This document shows positions 9,118-17,418 of a stretch of 38,097 bases of DNA, piece by piece. The stretch spans positions 1-38,097 of the forward strand of contig SAQE01000061.1 of the NCBI GenBank assembly GCA_004020545.1, given 5' to 3'. Each line of letters opens with the position of its first letter. The first letter of the stretch is position 1. This DNA is from Mesorhizobium sp. Lineage in GTDB: Bacteria > Pseudomonadota > Alphaproteobacteria > Rhizobiales > Rhizobiaceae. The notes under the pieces were generated by a model, which saw only the letters and a program-made list of their open reading frames with translations, was not told where the DNA came from and ran no database searches. Position numbers and translations under genes: made by a program.

Positions 9118-9732
9118 TCAGTCCGACAAATGATCTTCGAGCGTCACGCCGGCTTCGCGCATGCGTGCAATCATCGTGTCGACCGACCCGTTGAGATCGA
9201 TGCCGCGGCAGGCGTCGAGCCGCACAGTCGTCTTGAAGCCTTGCTTCACCGCATCGAGCGCTGAGAAGGCAACGCAGAAATCGGTGGCGAGCCCGACCAG
9301 GGTGACGGTGTGGATACCGCGTTCCTTCAGATAGCCGGCAAGACCAGTCGGCGTCGTGTGGTCGTTCTCGAAGAAAGCCGAATAGCTGTCGATCGTGGTC
9401 CGAAAACCCTTGCGGATCACCAGCTCCGCCTTCGTCCAGGCAAGCCCGGAATGGAAATCCGAGCCGAGGCTGCCCTGGATGCAATGGTCCGGCCAGAGCG
9501 TCTGCGGTCCGTAAGGCATCTCGATCGTCTCGAAGGCCTGCTTCCCCGGATGGCTGGAGGCAAAGCTCGAATGGCCGGCAGGATGCCAGTCCTGCGTCAG
9601 TACGACATGCTCCGTGTGGCGGATCAGATCGTTGACCAGCGGCACGATCTCGTCGCCGCCGGCAACCGCCAGCGCGCCGCCGGGGCAGAAGTCGTTTTGC
9701 AGGTCGATGACGATGAGCGCTTCTGCGGCCAT
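9118..9732 (-). CDS. pncA: Nicotinamidase (pyrazinamidase)
   Basis: A 204-residue cytoplasmic isochorismatase-fold hydrolase that converts nicotinamide to nicotinate and ammonia. The catalytic triad is Asp10 (VIDLQNDFCPGGAL), Lys108 (VIRKGF) and Cys153 (LATDFCVAF). The metal ligands appear as Asp48 and His50 in TQDWHP and His83 in WPDHC. The length matches bacterial PncA. The start at 9732 is preceded by GAGGGAGGCCGC, a good ribosome-binding site; a frame extension to 9792 lacks similarity. The gene is divergent from the molybdenum hydroxylase operon. It could serve NAD salvage, or supply nicotinate to the adjacent operon if that operon degrades nicotinate. The enzyme identity is secure; the pathway link is inference. 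Confidence 0.93.
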   Translation of the reverse strand: MAAEALIVIDLQNDFCPGGALAVAGGDEIVPLVNDLIRHTEHVVLTQDWHPAGHSSFASSHPGKQAFETIEMPYGPQTLWPDHCIQGSLGSDFHSGLAWTKAELVIRKGFRTTIDSYSAFFENDHTTPTGLAGYLKERGIHTVTLVGLATDFCVAFSALDAVKQGFKTTVRLDACRGIDLNGSVDTMIARMREAGVTLEDHLSD

Positions 9733-9826
9733 GCGGCCTCCCTCTGTCTTGGCTTGGGCTCCAGTCGAAGTGCCACTGACGCGACTGGACACGGAACCTT
9801 GACCAGTTGGCCGGCGGCGTCAACCT

Positions 9827-9930
9827 CTACAGCGCCGCGCGTCCCTTTGGACGCGCAAAGGACGCTGTAGCATTCTAGATTTTGCGCGTGATCTCTTTTC
9901 CGAAAATCGATCCGATTTTTGGGTCATGCG
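9827..9930. repeat. Tandem palindromic repeat in the pncA/hydroxylase intergenic region
   Basis: The ends CTACAGCG (9827-9834) and CGCTGTAG (9863-9870) are exact inverted copies enclosing GCGCGTCC-ctt-TGGACGCGC. A second imperfect palindrome follows around CCGAAAATCG/CGATTTTTGG (9900-9922), flanked by GCGCGTGATC and GGTCATGCGC. This pairing resembles a palindromic repeat I associate with Mesorhizobium genomes. It fills the gap between the two divergent genes, and no open frame or RNA gene is seen in 9733-10092 besides the promoter at its right end. Confidence 0.7.
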
Positions 9931-9987
9931 CCAGAGGTTTAACAAAGCCGTGCCGGCCGTTTCCTACAGACTGTCCGGTGCTCCGCT

Positions 9988-10029
9988 TTGACAATTGCGG
10001 CGAAGTTGATATCATTTGCATACGAATGA
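9988..10029 (+). promoter_or_regulatory. Strong sigma-70-like promoter with overlapping operator for the hydroxylase operon
   Basis: TTGACA at 9988-9993 is a perfect -35 box. TATCAT at 10010-10015, 16 nt further, matches five of six -10 positions. TTTGCATACGAATGA at 10015-10029 overlaps the -10 box and probable start point. Its extended form CATTTGCATACGAATG is an imperfect palindrome (12 of 16 positions). It is closely related to the site at 21264-21278. TTGATATCA at 10006-10014 is a further short palindrome over the -10 box. The arrangement is that of a repressor-controlled promoter. Confidence 0.6.
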
Positions 10030-10092
10030 ATTTGCCCGAGCCTGATTGCCCGGCAGGTTCCCTCGGAAAGGCCCTTTCTGGGAAGGCAAGAC

Positions 10093-10950
10093 GTGATCCG
10101 TTACGCGAAACCCACCACGGTCGACGAGGCGCTCGCCTTGCTTGGCGAGGACCGCTGGCGCATCCTCTCCGGCGGCACGGATTTCTATCCGGCGCAGGGC
10201 GCAAAACCCTTCCGCGACAACATCCTCGACGTCAACGGGCTGGTCGAACTGCGGGGTATCGCCGAGGCGGAAGAACGTTGGCGGATCGGCGCCCGCACCA
10301 CCTGGACTGACATCGTCCGTCACCCGTTACCGGCCGCGTTCGATGGGCTGAAGGCGGCCGCGCGCGAGGTCGGCTCGGTCCAGATCCAGAACGTCGCCAC
10401 CGTTGCCGGCAATCTCTGCAACGCTTCGCCTGCCGCGGATGGCGTGCCGGCGCTGCTGGTGCTCGATGCCGATGTCGAATTGCGGTCGGCGATGGCGACC
10501 CGCCACCTGCCGCTCGGCGACTTCATCCTCGGCAATCGCCGCACGGCGCTGCAGCCGGGCGAGATGGTCACCGCCATTCTTGTGCCGAAGCGTTCTGCCG
10601 CCGGCATGTCGGCCTTCGTCAAGCTTGGTGCGCGGCGCTATCTCGTCATCTCCATCGCTATGGCGGCGGCTCGCCTGGTGGTTGACGATGGCGTGGTCGC
10701 CGATGCCGCAATCGCCGTCGGTGCCTGCTCCGCCGTCGCCCGCCGCCTTGCCGGCGTCGAGGCGGCTTTGCGCGGTCAGCCTGTTACAGCCGCGCTCGCC
10801 GACACGGTTCTGTCCGCGCATATCGATGAACTATCGCCGATAGCCGATGTGCGCGGCAGCGCCGAATACCGGAAACACGCCGCGCGCGAGATCGTCGCCC
10901 GCGCGGTGCGTGCCGCAATCGGCCTCGGCGAAAGCAAGGTGGCGGCATGA
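10093..10950 (+). CDS. Xanthine dehydrogenase-family FAD-binding subunit
   Basis: A 285-residue FAD subunit of a molybdenum hydroxylase (CoxM/XdhB/NdhF family). FAD-binding motifs are ILSGGTDFYPAQGAK near residue 28 and TVAGNLCNASPAADGVPALL near residue 102. It passes electrons from the iron-sulfur domain of the downstream subunit to an acceptor. Translation starts at GTG, preceded by GGAAGGCAAGAC, a good ribosome-binding site. It ends in an ATGA overlap with the large subunit, so the two are made together. This order, FAD subunit before a fused iron-sulfur/molybdopterin subunit, differs from classical XdhAB. The substrate is a heteroaromatic or purine; the next gene suggests a pyridine carboxylate. 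Confidence 0.9.
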   Translation: MIRYAKPTTVDEALALLGEDRWRILSGGTDFYPAQGAKPFRDNILDVNGLVELRGIAEAEERWRIGARTTWTDIVRHPLPAAFDGLKAAAREVGSVQIQNVATVAGNLCNASPAADGVPALLVLDADVELRSAMATRHLPLGDFILGNRRTALQPGEMVTAILVPKRSAAGMSAFVKLGARRYLVISIAMAAARLVVDDGVVADAAIAVGACSAVARRLAGVEAALRGQPVTAALADTVLSAHIDELSPIADVRGSAEYRKHAAREIVARAVRAAIGLGESKVAA

Positions 10951-13730
10951 GCACAGTCCGGCCCGGCATCACCCAATCCGGCATCGAACGCGCCGACATT
11001 GCCTTCGAGGTCAATGGCGCCGCCGTCAGCGTCTCGGTGCCGCCGGTGCGGCGGCTGTCGCAGGTTTTGCGCGACGAGTTGCGGCTGACCGGCACCAAGG
11101 TCGGTTGCGATGCCGGCGATTGCGGCGCCTGCACCGTGCTGGTCGATGGCAATCCCGTCTGTGCTTGCCTGGTGCCGGCGGCCTCCGTTTCTGGCGCGAC
11201 CATCACCACGGTCGAGGGCCTCGCCAGTGGCAGGCTGTCCGCCTTGCAGGCGTCGTTCCTCGAGCACGGCGCCGCGCAATGCGGCATCTGCACGCCGGGC
11301 CTGCTGGTGGCGGCCACGGCACTTCTGGAGCGCAATCCGACGCCGAGCGAGGCCGAGACGCAGGATGCGCTGGGCGGCGTGCTCTGCCGCTGCACCGGCT
11401 ATCGCAAGATCATCGCCGCGGTGATGGACGCCTCGCGCCACATGTATGGTGTCGACCATCGCCTGCCGGAGGTTGGCCGCGCCGTCGGCGCCTCGCCGAT
11501 CCGTCTCGACGGTGTGCCCAAGGTCACCGGCGACGAAAAATTCGGCGGCGACAGCTTCCCGGCCGATGCACTGGCCGTGCTTGTGGTGCGCTCGCCGCAC
11601 TATTATGCCCGTTTCAGCTTCGGCGATCTGACAGCCTGGGCAGGCTCTCGCCCCGGCATCGCCGGCGTCTTCACCGCCGCCGACATTCCGGGCCACAATT
11701 GCTTCGGCGTCATCGGTCCCTTTGCCGACCAGCCGGCGCTGGCCGATGGTTTCGCGCGCTTCCGCGGCGAGGCGGTGGCGCTGGTGGCGGGCGAGCGCGA
11801 AGCAATCCTCGATCTCGATCTTACGGATTTTCCGATCGCCTGGACGGAACTGCCGCATGTGCTGCAGCCTTGCGAGGCAAGGGCGGACGGCGCCTCGCTG
11901 ATTCACCAGCATCGGCCTGCGAACCTGCTCACCTCAGGCTTTGTCGAGCGCGGCGACCCCGATGCGGCGCTAGGCAGCGCTGCGGTCACCGTATCCGGTG
12001 CTATCGAGACGTCCTTCGTCGAGCATGCCTATATCGAGCCGGAAGCGGGCTTCGCTTATAGGGACGGCGAGATGCTGGTGATCGTCGCCTGCACGCAGGC
12101 GCCTTATATGGACCGCGACGACACGGCAAAGGTGCTCGGCCTTGCCGTCGACAAGGTGCGCATCGTGCCGACCGCCACCGGCGGCGGCTTCGGCTCAAAA
12201 CTTGATGTCTCTCTGCAGCCTCTCATCGGCCTTGTGGCGATGAAGACGGGCCGAGCGGCAGCGCTAGCCTACACGCGCAACGAATCGATGATGTCGACCA
12301 CCAAGCGCCATCCGGCCGAGATGAAGGCGACGATCGGCGCCGATGCCGAAGGCCGCGTCACCGGCATGGTCTTCGAGGGCGATTTCAACACCGGTGCATA
12401 TGCAAGCTGGGGCCCCACCGTCGCCAACCGCGTGCCGGTGCATGCCTCCGGTCCCTATCTGACGCCGAACTACCGGGCGACGGGTTACGCCATCCACACC
12501 AACGGTCCTATTGCCGGCGCCTTTCGCGGCTTCGGCGTGCCGCAGGCGACCATCATGCAGGAAACGCTCTATGACGAGCTCGCCGGCAAGCTCGGCATGG
12601 ACCGGCTTGATTTCCGGCTGAACAATTGTCTTCGAAACGGTTCCGAAACGGTCACTGGACAACGCCTGGAATCGGGCGTCGGCATCGGCGAATGCCTGGA
12701 GTCGCTTCGGCCGCACTGGTCGCGTGCGCTCGCGGAGGCCGAAGCCTTCAACGCCGTCAATGGAGCAAGCAAGCGCGGCGTTGGCGTCGCCTCCTGCTGG
12801 TATGGCTGCGGCAACACCTCGCTGCCCAATCCCTCGACCATCAAGGTCGGCATCTCGGGCTCCGGTGAGGTCATCCTCCACCAGGGCGCGGTCGATATCG
12901 GCCAGGGATCGAACACCGTCATCACCCAGATTTGCGCCGACGCGCTCGGCCTGCCGCTCGATAAATTCCGGCTGGAGAGCGCCGACACCGCCATCTCGCC
13001 CGACGCCGGCAAGACATCCGCCTCGCGCCAGACTTTTGTGACCGGCAAGGCCGCCGAGAAGGCCGGCCGGTCATTGCGCGAACAAATCCTGCGTTTCGCC
13101 AATGTCTCCGGGAACGCGACGATCGCGCTCGATGGCCCAAGCATCTCCATCCGCGAAGGTGACGCGACGCGGCGCATCGATTTGTCGACACTGAAGGCCG
13201 ATGCCGGCGGCCTGGTGTTCGTCGCAGAAGAGACCTACGACCCGCCGACGCAGCCGCTCGACGCCAAGGGCCAGGGCAAGCCTTATGCCGTCTACGGCTA
13301 TGGCGCGCAGATCGCGGAGCTCGAGGTCGATCTCAAGCTCGGTACCGTGAAACTGATCAAGATCACCGCCGCGCATGATGTCGGCAAGGCGATCAACCCT
13401 GTCCTGGTCGAAGGCCAGATCGAGGGCGGCATCGCGCAGGGCATCGGCATGGCGCTGATGGAGGAATACATCCCTGGCCGCACCGAGAACCTGCACGACT
13501 ATCTCATTCCGACCATCGGCGACGTGCCGCCGATCGAGCACATACTGGTAGAGGTTCCGGACCCGGAAGGACCCTTCGGCGCCAAGGGTCTGGGCGAGCA
13601 TGTGCTGATCCCGACCGCGCCGGCGATCCTCAACGCCATCCGCCATGCCACAGGCGTCCTGGTCACCAAGGTGCCGGCGACGCCGAGCCGCATTCTGGCG
13701 GCGATCCGCGAAAAGGAGGCGCGCCGATGA
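10947..13730 (+). CDS. Fused [2Fe-2S] and molybdopterin subunit of a xanthine/nicotinate dehydrogenase-family enzyme
   Basis: A 927-residue protein. Residues 20-165 form the small iron-sulfur subunit: Cys54, Cys59, Cys62 and Cys74 bind the plant-type cluster, and Cys112, Cys115, Cys147 and Cys149 bind the second cluster. From about residue 175 it is a molybdopterin-binding large subunit with GGGFGSKLD, GAFRGFGVPQA, QGAVDIGQGSNT and the catalytic glutamate Glu884 in GAKGLGEHV. These enzymes hydroxylate a carbon next to a ring nitrogen using water. Eubacterium nicotinate dehydrogenase has these parts as separate subunits; here the iron-sulfur and molybdopterin parts are one chain. The position directly before a 6-hydroxynicotinate reductase-like gene makes nicotinate or a related N-heterocycle the best guess. 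A purine cannot be excluded. Confidence 0.9.
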   Translation: MSTVRPGITQSGIERADIAFEVNGAAVSVSVPPVRRLSQVLRDELRLTGTKVGCDAGDCGACTVLVDGNPVCACLVPAASVSGATITTVEGLASGRLSALQASFLEHGAAQCGICTPGLLVAATALLERNPTPSEAETQDALGGVLCRCTGYRKIIAAVMDASRHMYGVDHRLPEVGRAVGASPIRLDGVPKVTGDEKFGGDSFPADALAVLVVRSPHYYARFSFGDLTAWAGSRPGIAGVFTAADIPGHNCFGVIGPFADQPALADGFARFRGEAVALVAGEREAILDLDLTDFPIAWTELPHVLQPCEARADGASLIHQHRPANLLTSGFVERGDPDAALGSAAVTVSGAIETSFVEHAYIEPEAGFAYRDGEMLVIVACTQAPYMDRDDTAKVLGLAVDKVRIVPTATGGGFGSKLDVSLQPLIGLVAMKTGRAAALAYTRNESMMSTTKRHPAEMKATIGADAEGRVTGMVFEGDFNTGAYASWGPTVANRVPVHASGPYLTPNYRATGYAIHTNGPIAGAFRGFGVPQATIMQETLYDELAGKLGMDRLDFRLNNCLRNGSETVTGQRLESGVGIGECLESLRPHWSRALAEAEAFNAVNGASKRGVGVASCWYGCGNTSLPNPSTIKVGISGSGEVILHQGAVDIGQGSNTVITQICADALGLPLDKFRLESADTAISPDAGKTSASRQTFVTGKAAEKAGRSLREQILRFANVSGNATIALDGPSISIREGDATRRIDLSTLKADAGGLVFVAEETYDPPTQPLDAKGQGKPYAVYGYGAQIAELEVDLKLGTVKLIKITAAHDVGKAINPVLVEGQIEGGIAQGIGMALMEEYIPGRTENLHDYLIPTIGDVPPIEHILVEVPDPEGPFGAKGLGEHVLIPTAPAILNAIRHATGVLVTKVPATPSRILAAIREKEARR

Positions 13731-15268
13731 GCGAGCTTGCCGAACGTTTCGAAACCCACGATCCCGGCGAGAAGCAGGTGGCGGAGAAGATCCGTTGCGA
13801 TGCCTGCCCGGTCATGTGCTACATCGCCGACGGCCGCACCGGCGCCTGCGACCGCTACGGCAATGTCGGCGGCCGTATCGTGCGCATGGACCCGCTGACC
13901 ATCCTCGACCACGCTGCCGAGACTGGCGGCGCGGTGGTGCCTTTCGCGGCCGAGGGCGAAGCCTGGAATGGCGAGTTGGTCAACACCGGCCGCCGCTTCG
14001 TCACCGCGATCGGCGCCGGCACCACCTATCCGGATTATAAGCCGGCGCCCTTCATCGTCAGCCAGGAGGTCGAAGGCGTCGATCTCGTCACCGTCGTCAC
14101 CGAAGGCATCTTCTCCTACTGCGGCGTCAAGGTGAAGATCGACACCGATCGCCATATCGGCGATGAGACAGCGACGGTACGCTCCGAAGGCGAGGCGATT
14201 GGCCATGTGACGACCGGCGAATACGGCTCGCAGATGCTGTCGCTCGGCGGGGTCCATCATCTGACCGGAGGCTCGAAAGCTGAAGGACGCGCCACCTGCG
14301 ATGCGCTGCTCAATCTGTGCAATCGCAAGCCGGTCGAGCTCACCATCGACGGCGGCGCGACGGTCGTCGTCGAGGCCGGCAAACCGCCGGTCATCGACGG
14401 CAAGGTCGAGCATCGCATGCGCGTCGGCTGCGGCTCGGCCACCATCGGCATGTTCGCCACGCAATGGCGCGGCCTGGTCGACGAGGTGGTGGTGGTCGAC
14501 GACCACATCACCGGCGTCGTCTCCGAGCACCAGGCCGGCAAGGTGCTGGGCTGGGAGGATACGGGCATCAAAATCATCGGCCGCCGCTCGACGCCGGGCC
14601 GCTATTTCAAGGTCTCCGAGCCCGGCCTCGGCTGGGGCGGCACCACGATCTCCGACCCGCTGTCGATCCTTGGCGACTGGAACGCCAGGAAGGGCGCACG
14701 GCCGGGCCTGTCGCTGCTCATGGTGTCGACCACCGGCGAGCAGTTCGCCTATTACGAGCTCGACGACCAGCTCAAGCCGGTCGAGAAGCCGTTCCCGGAG
14801 CGGCTGCAGAAATCCGTCGGCCTGATCGAGGAGAATTGCGAGCCCGCGCTCTGCACCGTTCTCTTCGTCGGCGGCGCCGGCGGCTCGCTGCGCGCCGGCG
14901 TCACTGAAAACCCGGTCAACCTCACCCGTTCGGTACAGGGCCTGAAAACCTATGTGACTGTCGGCGGCGCGCCGGTCTACGTCTGGCCGGGCGGCGGCAT
15001 CACGCTGATGGTCGACGTCACCCGCGTGCCGGGAGGCGCCTTCGGCTATGTGCCGACGCCGGCGCTGGTGGCACCGATCGAATTCACCATGCGACGCGAC
15101 GACTATGTCCGGCTCGGCGGCTATGAGAGCGAGATTCGCAGCGTAGAGGACATCCTCGCCAAGGGCGGCGAATACCTCAATCCGCGCCGTGGCGCCGGCG
15201 CGCCGGCCGGCAATCCCTGGCCGCCGCTGGCGCAATTGCGTCGTGGCTGGGCCAACGGGGTCGAGTGA
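13727..15268 (+). CDS. 6-hydroxynicotinate reductase-like iron-sulfur protein
   Basis: A 513-residue protein recognised as like the 6-hydroxynicotinate reductase of reductive nicotinate degradation, which uses reduced ferredoxin to turn 6-hydroxynicotinate into 1,4,5,6-tetrahydro-6-oxonicotinate. An N-terminal cluster site is visible: Cys24, Cys27, Cys31 and Cys41 (CDACPVMCYIADGRTGAC). The rest is rich in Gly and Val, with no classical Rossmann motif. No signal peptide is seen, so it acts in the cytosol. The start is the ATG overlapping the upstream stop (ATGA). It sits directly after a molybdenum hydroxylase, the same order of reactions as in Eubacterium barkeri. Family recognition is from memory of annotated relatives; the exact substrate remains inference. 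Confidence 0.78.
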   Translation: MSELAERFETHDPGEKQVAEKIRCDACPVMCYIADGRTGACDRYGNVGGRIVRMDPLTILDHAAETGGAVVPFAAEGEAWNGELVNTGRRFVTAIGAGTTYPDYKPAPFIVSQEVEGVDLVTVVTEGIFSYCGVKVKIDTDRHIGDETATVRSEGEAIGHVTTGEYGSQMLSLGGVHHLTGGSKAEGRATCDALLNLCNRKPVELTIDGGATVVVEAGKPPVIDGKVEHRMRVGCGSATIGMFATQWRGLVDEVVVVDDHITGVVSEHQAGKVLGWEDTGIKIIGRRSTPGRYFKVSEPGLGWGGTTISDPLSILGDWNARKGARPGLSLLMVSTTGEQFAYYELDDQLKPVEKPFPERLQKSVGLIEENCEPALCTVLFVGGAGGSLRAGVTENPVNLTRSVQGLKTYVTVGGAPVYVWPGGGITLMVDVTRVPGGAFGYVPTPALVAPIEFTMRRDDYVRLGGYESEIRSVEDILAKGGEYLNPRRGAGAPAGNPWPPLAQLRRGWANGVE

Positions 15269-16149
15269 TGAACGGCCCGCAGGCGCACTGGCTTGCCGAT
15301 GGCCGGCGGCTCCATCTCAACCATGGGCCGATCGACCTCATTGTCGAGGCCTTCGGCGACCCGGATGAATGCCGCGCCGCCTACGCGCAGGCTGTTGCGC
15401 GCTTCCAGACGATCCTTACCGAGCTTGTCAAAGAACTTCCCGAATTGCGCCGTCCGGCCTCTTCGGGGGCGCGCGCTTTCGCCGGCCCGACGGCGCGGCG
15501 CATGGAGGCTGCGGTCACACCGCTGGCAGAAGAATTCATCACGCCGATGGCTGCGGTTGCCGGTTCGGTAGCCGACGAAATTCTCGCCGCGCTGGTCGCC
15601 GGACGCCGGCTTGAGCGCGCCTACGTCAACAATGGCGGCGACAGCGCCATTCATCTCGGCAAGGGCCAGTCGATGACGCTGGCCATCGCCGGCACCGGGC
15701 ACGGCTTCGCCGATCGCGTCACCATCCGTGCCGAAGACGGCGTGCGTGGCGTTGCCACCAGCGGCTGGCGCGGCCGTTCGTTTTCGCTGGGTATAGCCGA
15801 CGCCGTCACGATTCTCGCGCGGACCGGCGCCGAGGCCGATGCGGCGGCGACGCTCATCGCCAATGCCGTCGATCTGCCCGGACATCCGGCGATCCATCGC
15901 GCGCCGGCGCGTGATCTCGCACCCGACAGCGATCTCGGCGAGCGGCTGGTGACGCAAGGCGTCGGCGCGCTTTCGGCTGGCGAAGTGGCTAGCGCGCTGG
16001 ACAACGGCCTCGCCGTCGCCGAAGATTTTCGCCGGCGCGGCTTGATTGCCGCATCGGCGCTGTTCCTCGCGGGCCAGTCCCGCGTCAGTGGTTCCGTGGC
16101 GCTGGCCGCGCCCAACAATCATAAGGTGAAGGAAACTGCCCATGCCTGA
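15268..16149 (+). CDS. UPF0280 family protein (ApbE-related fold)
   Basis: A 293-residue protein of the UPF0280 family, distantly related to ApbE-type flavin transferases. It begins MNGPQAHWLADGRRLHLNHG and contains the segment MAAVAGSVADEILAAL near residue 95, followed by YVNNGGDSAIHL near residue 117, the counterpart of the ApbE MAAVAGxxAD and NxGGD region. It has no signal peptide or membrane segment. It starts at a TGATG overlap with the reductase gene; a GTG three bases earlier is also possible. Its role is unknown. In this operon it could mature or assist a flavin enzyme, or be an enzyme of the ring-degradation route. The next gene overlaps it by eight bases, so co-expression is certain. 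Confidence 0.82.
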   Translation: MNGPQAHWLADGRRLHLNHGPIDLIVEAFGDPDECRAAYAQAVARFQTILTELVKELPELRRPASSGARAFAGPTARRMEAAVTPLAEEFITPMAAVAGSVADEILAALVAGRRLERAYVNNGGDSAIHLGKGQSMTLAIAGTGHGFADRVTIRAEDGVRGVATSGWRGRSFSLGIADAVTILARTGAEADAAATLIANAVDLPGHPAIHRAPARDLAPDSDLGERLVTQGVGALSAGEVASALDNGLAVAEDFRRRGLIAASALFLAGQSRVSGSVALAAPNNHKVKETAHA

Positions 16150-16726
16150 CTTTCCGATCCGCAAGGTCGCGGTTCTGACCGAAGAGATTTTTCACGACGG
16201 CGGCCCTGTGGCGAAAGAACCGCGCCTGCGTGCCGCTGCTCTTGCCGTGGTCAAGAACCCCTTCGCTGGCCGCTATGTCGAGGACCTGCAAGGCGCGATG
16301 GAAGACCTGAAGCCGCTTGGGCTGTTGCTTTCCGACAGGCTGATCGCAGCGCTCGGCGGGGACGTGAAGAAGATCGACGGTTACGGCAAGGGCGCCATCG
16401 TCGGCACCGCGGGCGAGCTGGAGCACGGCGCGCTGTGGCATGTACCGGGCGGCTACGCCATGCGCGAGCGGCTCGGCGACGCCAAGGCGATCGTGCCGTC
16501 GGCAAAGAAGGTCGGCGCCTTCGGCTCGCGGCTCGACGTGCCGCTCGGCCACATCAATGCCGCCTATGTGCGCAGCCATTTCGACGCCATGGAGGTCGGC
16601 ATCAGCGACGGGCCGCGTCCCGACGAGATCCTGTTCTGCCTCGCCATGTCGTGCGGCCCGCGCGTTCATGATCGCATGGGCGGTCTCGCGGCCGGGGACA
16701 TCAAGGCATGGGACGGCTTAAGATGA
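16142..16726 (+). CDS. AA_synth (PF06684) family protein
   Basis: A 194-residue cytoplasmic protein of the family named amino acid synthesis, whose biochemical role is poorly defined. Typical features are the N-terminal IRKVAVLTEEIFHDGGP, the KNPFAGRYVEDL segment near residue 38, GKGAIVGTAGELEHGALWH near residue 82, and the late HINAAYVRSHFDAMEVGISD. The start ATG lies inside the end of the preceding gene and follows AAGGTGAAGGAAAC as ribosome-binding site. Its stop overlaps the start of the MarR gene. Family members tend to lie near catabolic hydroxylase and hydantoinase genes in proteobacteria, as here. I cannot assign a reaction from sequence alone. Confidence 0.82.
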   Translation: MPDFPIRKVAVLTEEIFHDGGPVAKEPRLRAAALAVVKNPFAGRYVEDLQGAMEDLKPLGLLLSDRLIAALGGDVKKIDGYGKGAIVGTAGELEHGALWHVPGGYAMRERLGDAKAIVPSAKKVGAFGSRLDVPLGHINAAYVRSHFDAMEVGISDGPRPDEILFCLAMSCGPRVHDRMGGLAAGDIKAWDGLR

Positions 16727-17184
16727 GCGGCGAGGACAATCTGCTGCGGCTGGTAGAGGCCGAAGAGCCGGACGAAAACAATTACCATCTGCAGGACCAG
16801 GTCGGCTTCATCCTGCGCAAGGCGCATCAGCGCCATGTCGCGATCTTCGCCGCCCACATCGCCGATCTGACGCCGCCACAATTCGCGGCTTTGGCCAAGC
16901 TCTACGACATCGGCGAGACCTCGCAGAACCAACTCGGCACGCTGATTGCCATGGATGCCGCGACGGTCAAGGGTGTCATCGACCGGCTGAAGGCGCGTGG
17001 TCTCGTCGAGCTTTCCAAGCACGAGGTCGACAAGAGGCGGCTGCTGGTCAATCTGACGCCGGAAGGCCGCGAGGCGATCGAGCGGCTGATCCCGCTCGCC
17101 CGCGCCATCACCGAGGAAACGCTGGCACCGCTCACGGCCAAGGAAGCTGCGACCTTCTTGCGGCTGCTGGCGAAGCTGGCGTGA
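16723..17184 (+). CDS. MarR family transcriptional regulator
   Basis: A 153-residue winged-helix regulator. The recognition region TSQNQLGTLIAMDAATVKGVIDRLKARGLVEL is followed by the wing HEVDKRRLLVNLTPEGREAI, with the usual Asp-Lys-Arg-Arg, and a C-terminal dimerisation helix. The ATG at 16723 overlaps the upstream stop; an ATG at 16708 is possible but lacks coupling. Being the last gene of the hydroxylase operon, it is the natural candidate for its autoregulator. Its likely targets are the palindromic sites at the 10006-10029 promoter and the 21245-21278 intergenic region. MarR proteins usually respond to small aromatic ligands, which fits a pathway substrate as inducer. The target assignment is inference. 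Confidence 0.9.
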   Translation: MSGEDNLLRLVEAEEPDENNYHLQDQVGFILRKAHQRHVAIFAAHIADLTPPQFAALAKLYDIGETSQNQLGTLIAMDAATVKGVIDRLKARGLVELSKHEVDKRRLLVNLTPEGREAIERLIPLARAITEETLAPLTAKEAATFLRLLAKLA

Positions 17185-17212
17185 AGGGTTGCTTTCGACG
17201 CTGGAGGGACAG

Positions 17213-17369
17213 CACCCCCCTCTGGCCTGCCGGCCATCTCCCCCTCAAGGGGGGAGATTAGCAGCTCGGTCGCTGGTGCTCTTCCTGCAGCGTTGGCGAT
17301 TGGCGAAGGCGAAGGTCATATCCGATCTCCCCCCTTGAGGGGGAGATGGCCGGCAGGCCAGAGGGGGGT
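17213..17369. repeat. RIME-like palindromic intergenic repeat, copy A2
   Basis: Inverted arms CACCCCCCTCTGGCCTGCCG and CGGCAGGCCAGAGGGGGGTT flank a centre (CAGCGTTGGCGATTGGCGAAGG) shared with the copy at 2936-3093. It lies between the convergent MarR and hyuB genes, where its long stem could stop transcription from both sides. Confidence 0.85.
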
Positions 17370-17418
17370 TGGCGGGAACTCGACTTAAGCGTTTGGCCTA
17401 TCCGTCACGCCCGTCCGC

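Noticed and set aside
7551-9194. 547-codon plus-strand frame opposite the ion transporter
   Set aside because: The composition is strongly charged and repetitive, with no hydrophobic or family signal. The minus strand encodes a credible membrane transporter.
9799-9810. TTGACCAGTTGG, half of a RutR-like box, upstream of pncA
   Set aside because: The right half continues as CCGG instead of TCAA, so only part of the palindrome is present. In this GC-rich stretch a chance match is likely.
13499-15235. Long open frame on the minus strand (578 codons) opposite the reductase-like gene
   Set aside because: The plus strand encodes a recognisable conserved protein. The minus frame has a shadow composition rich in Arg, Asp and Ala, with no domain and no ribosome-binding site. 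Long antisense frames are expected at this GC content.
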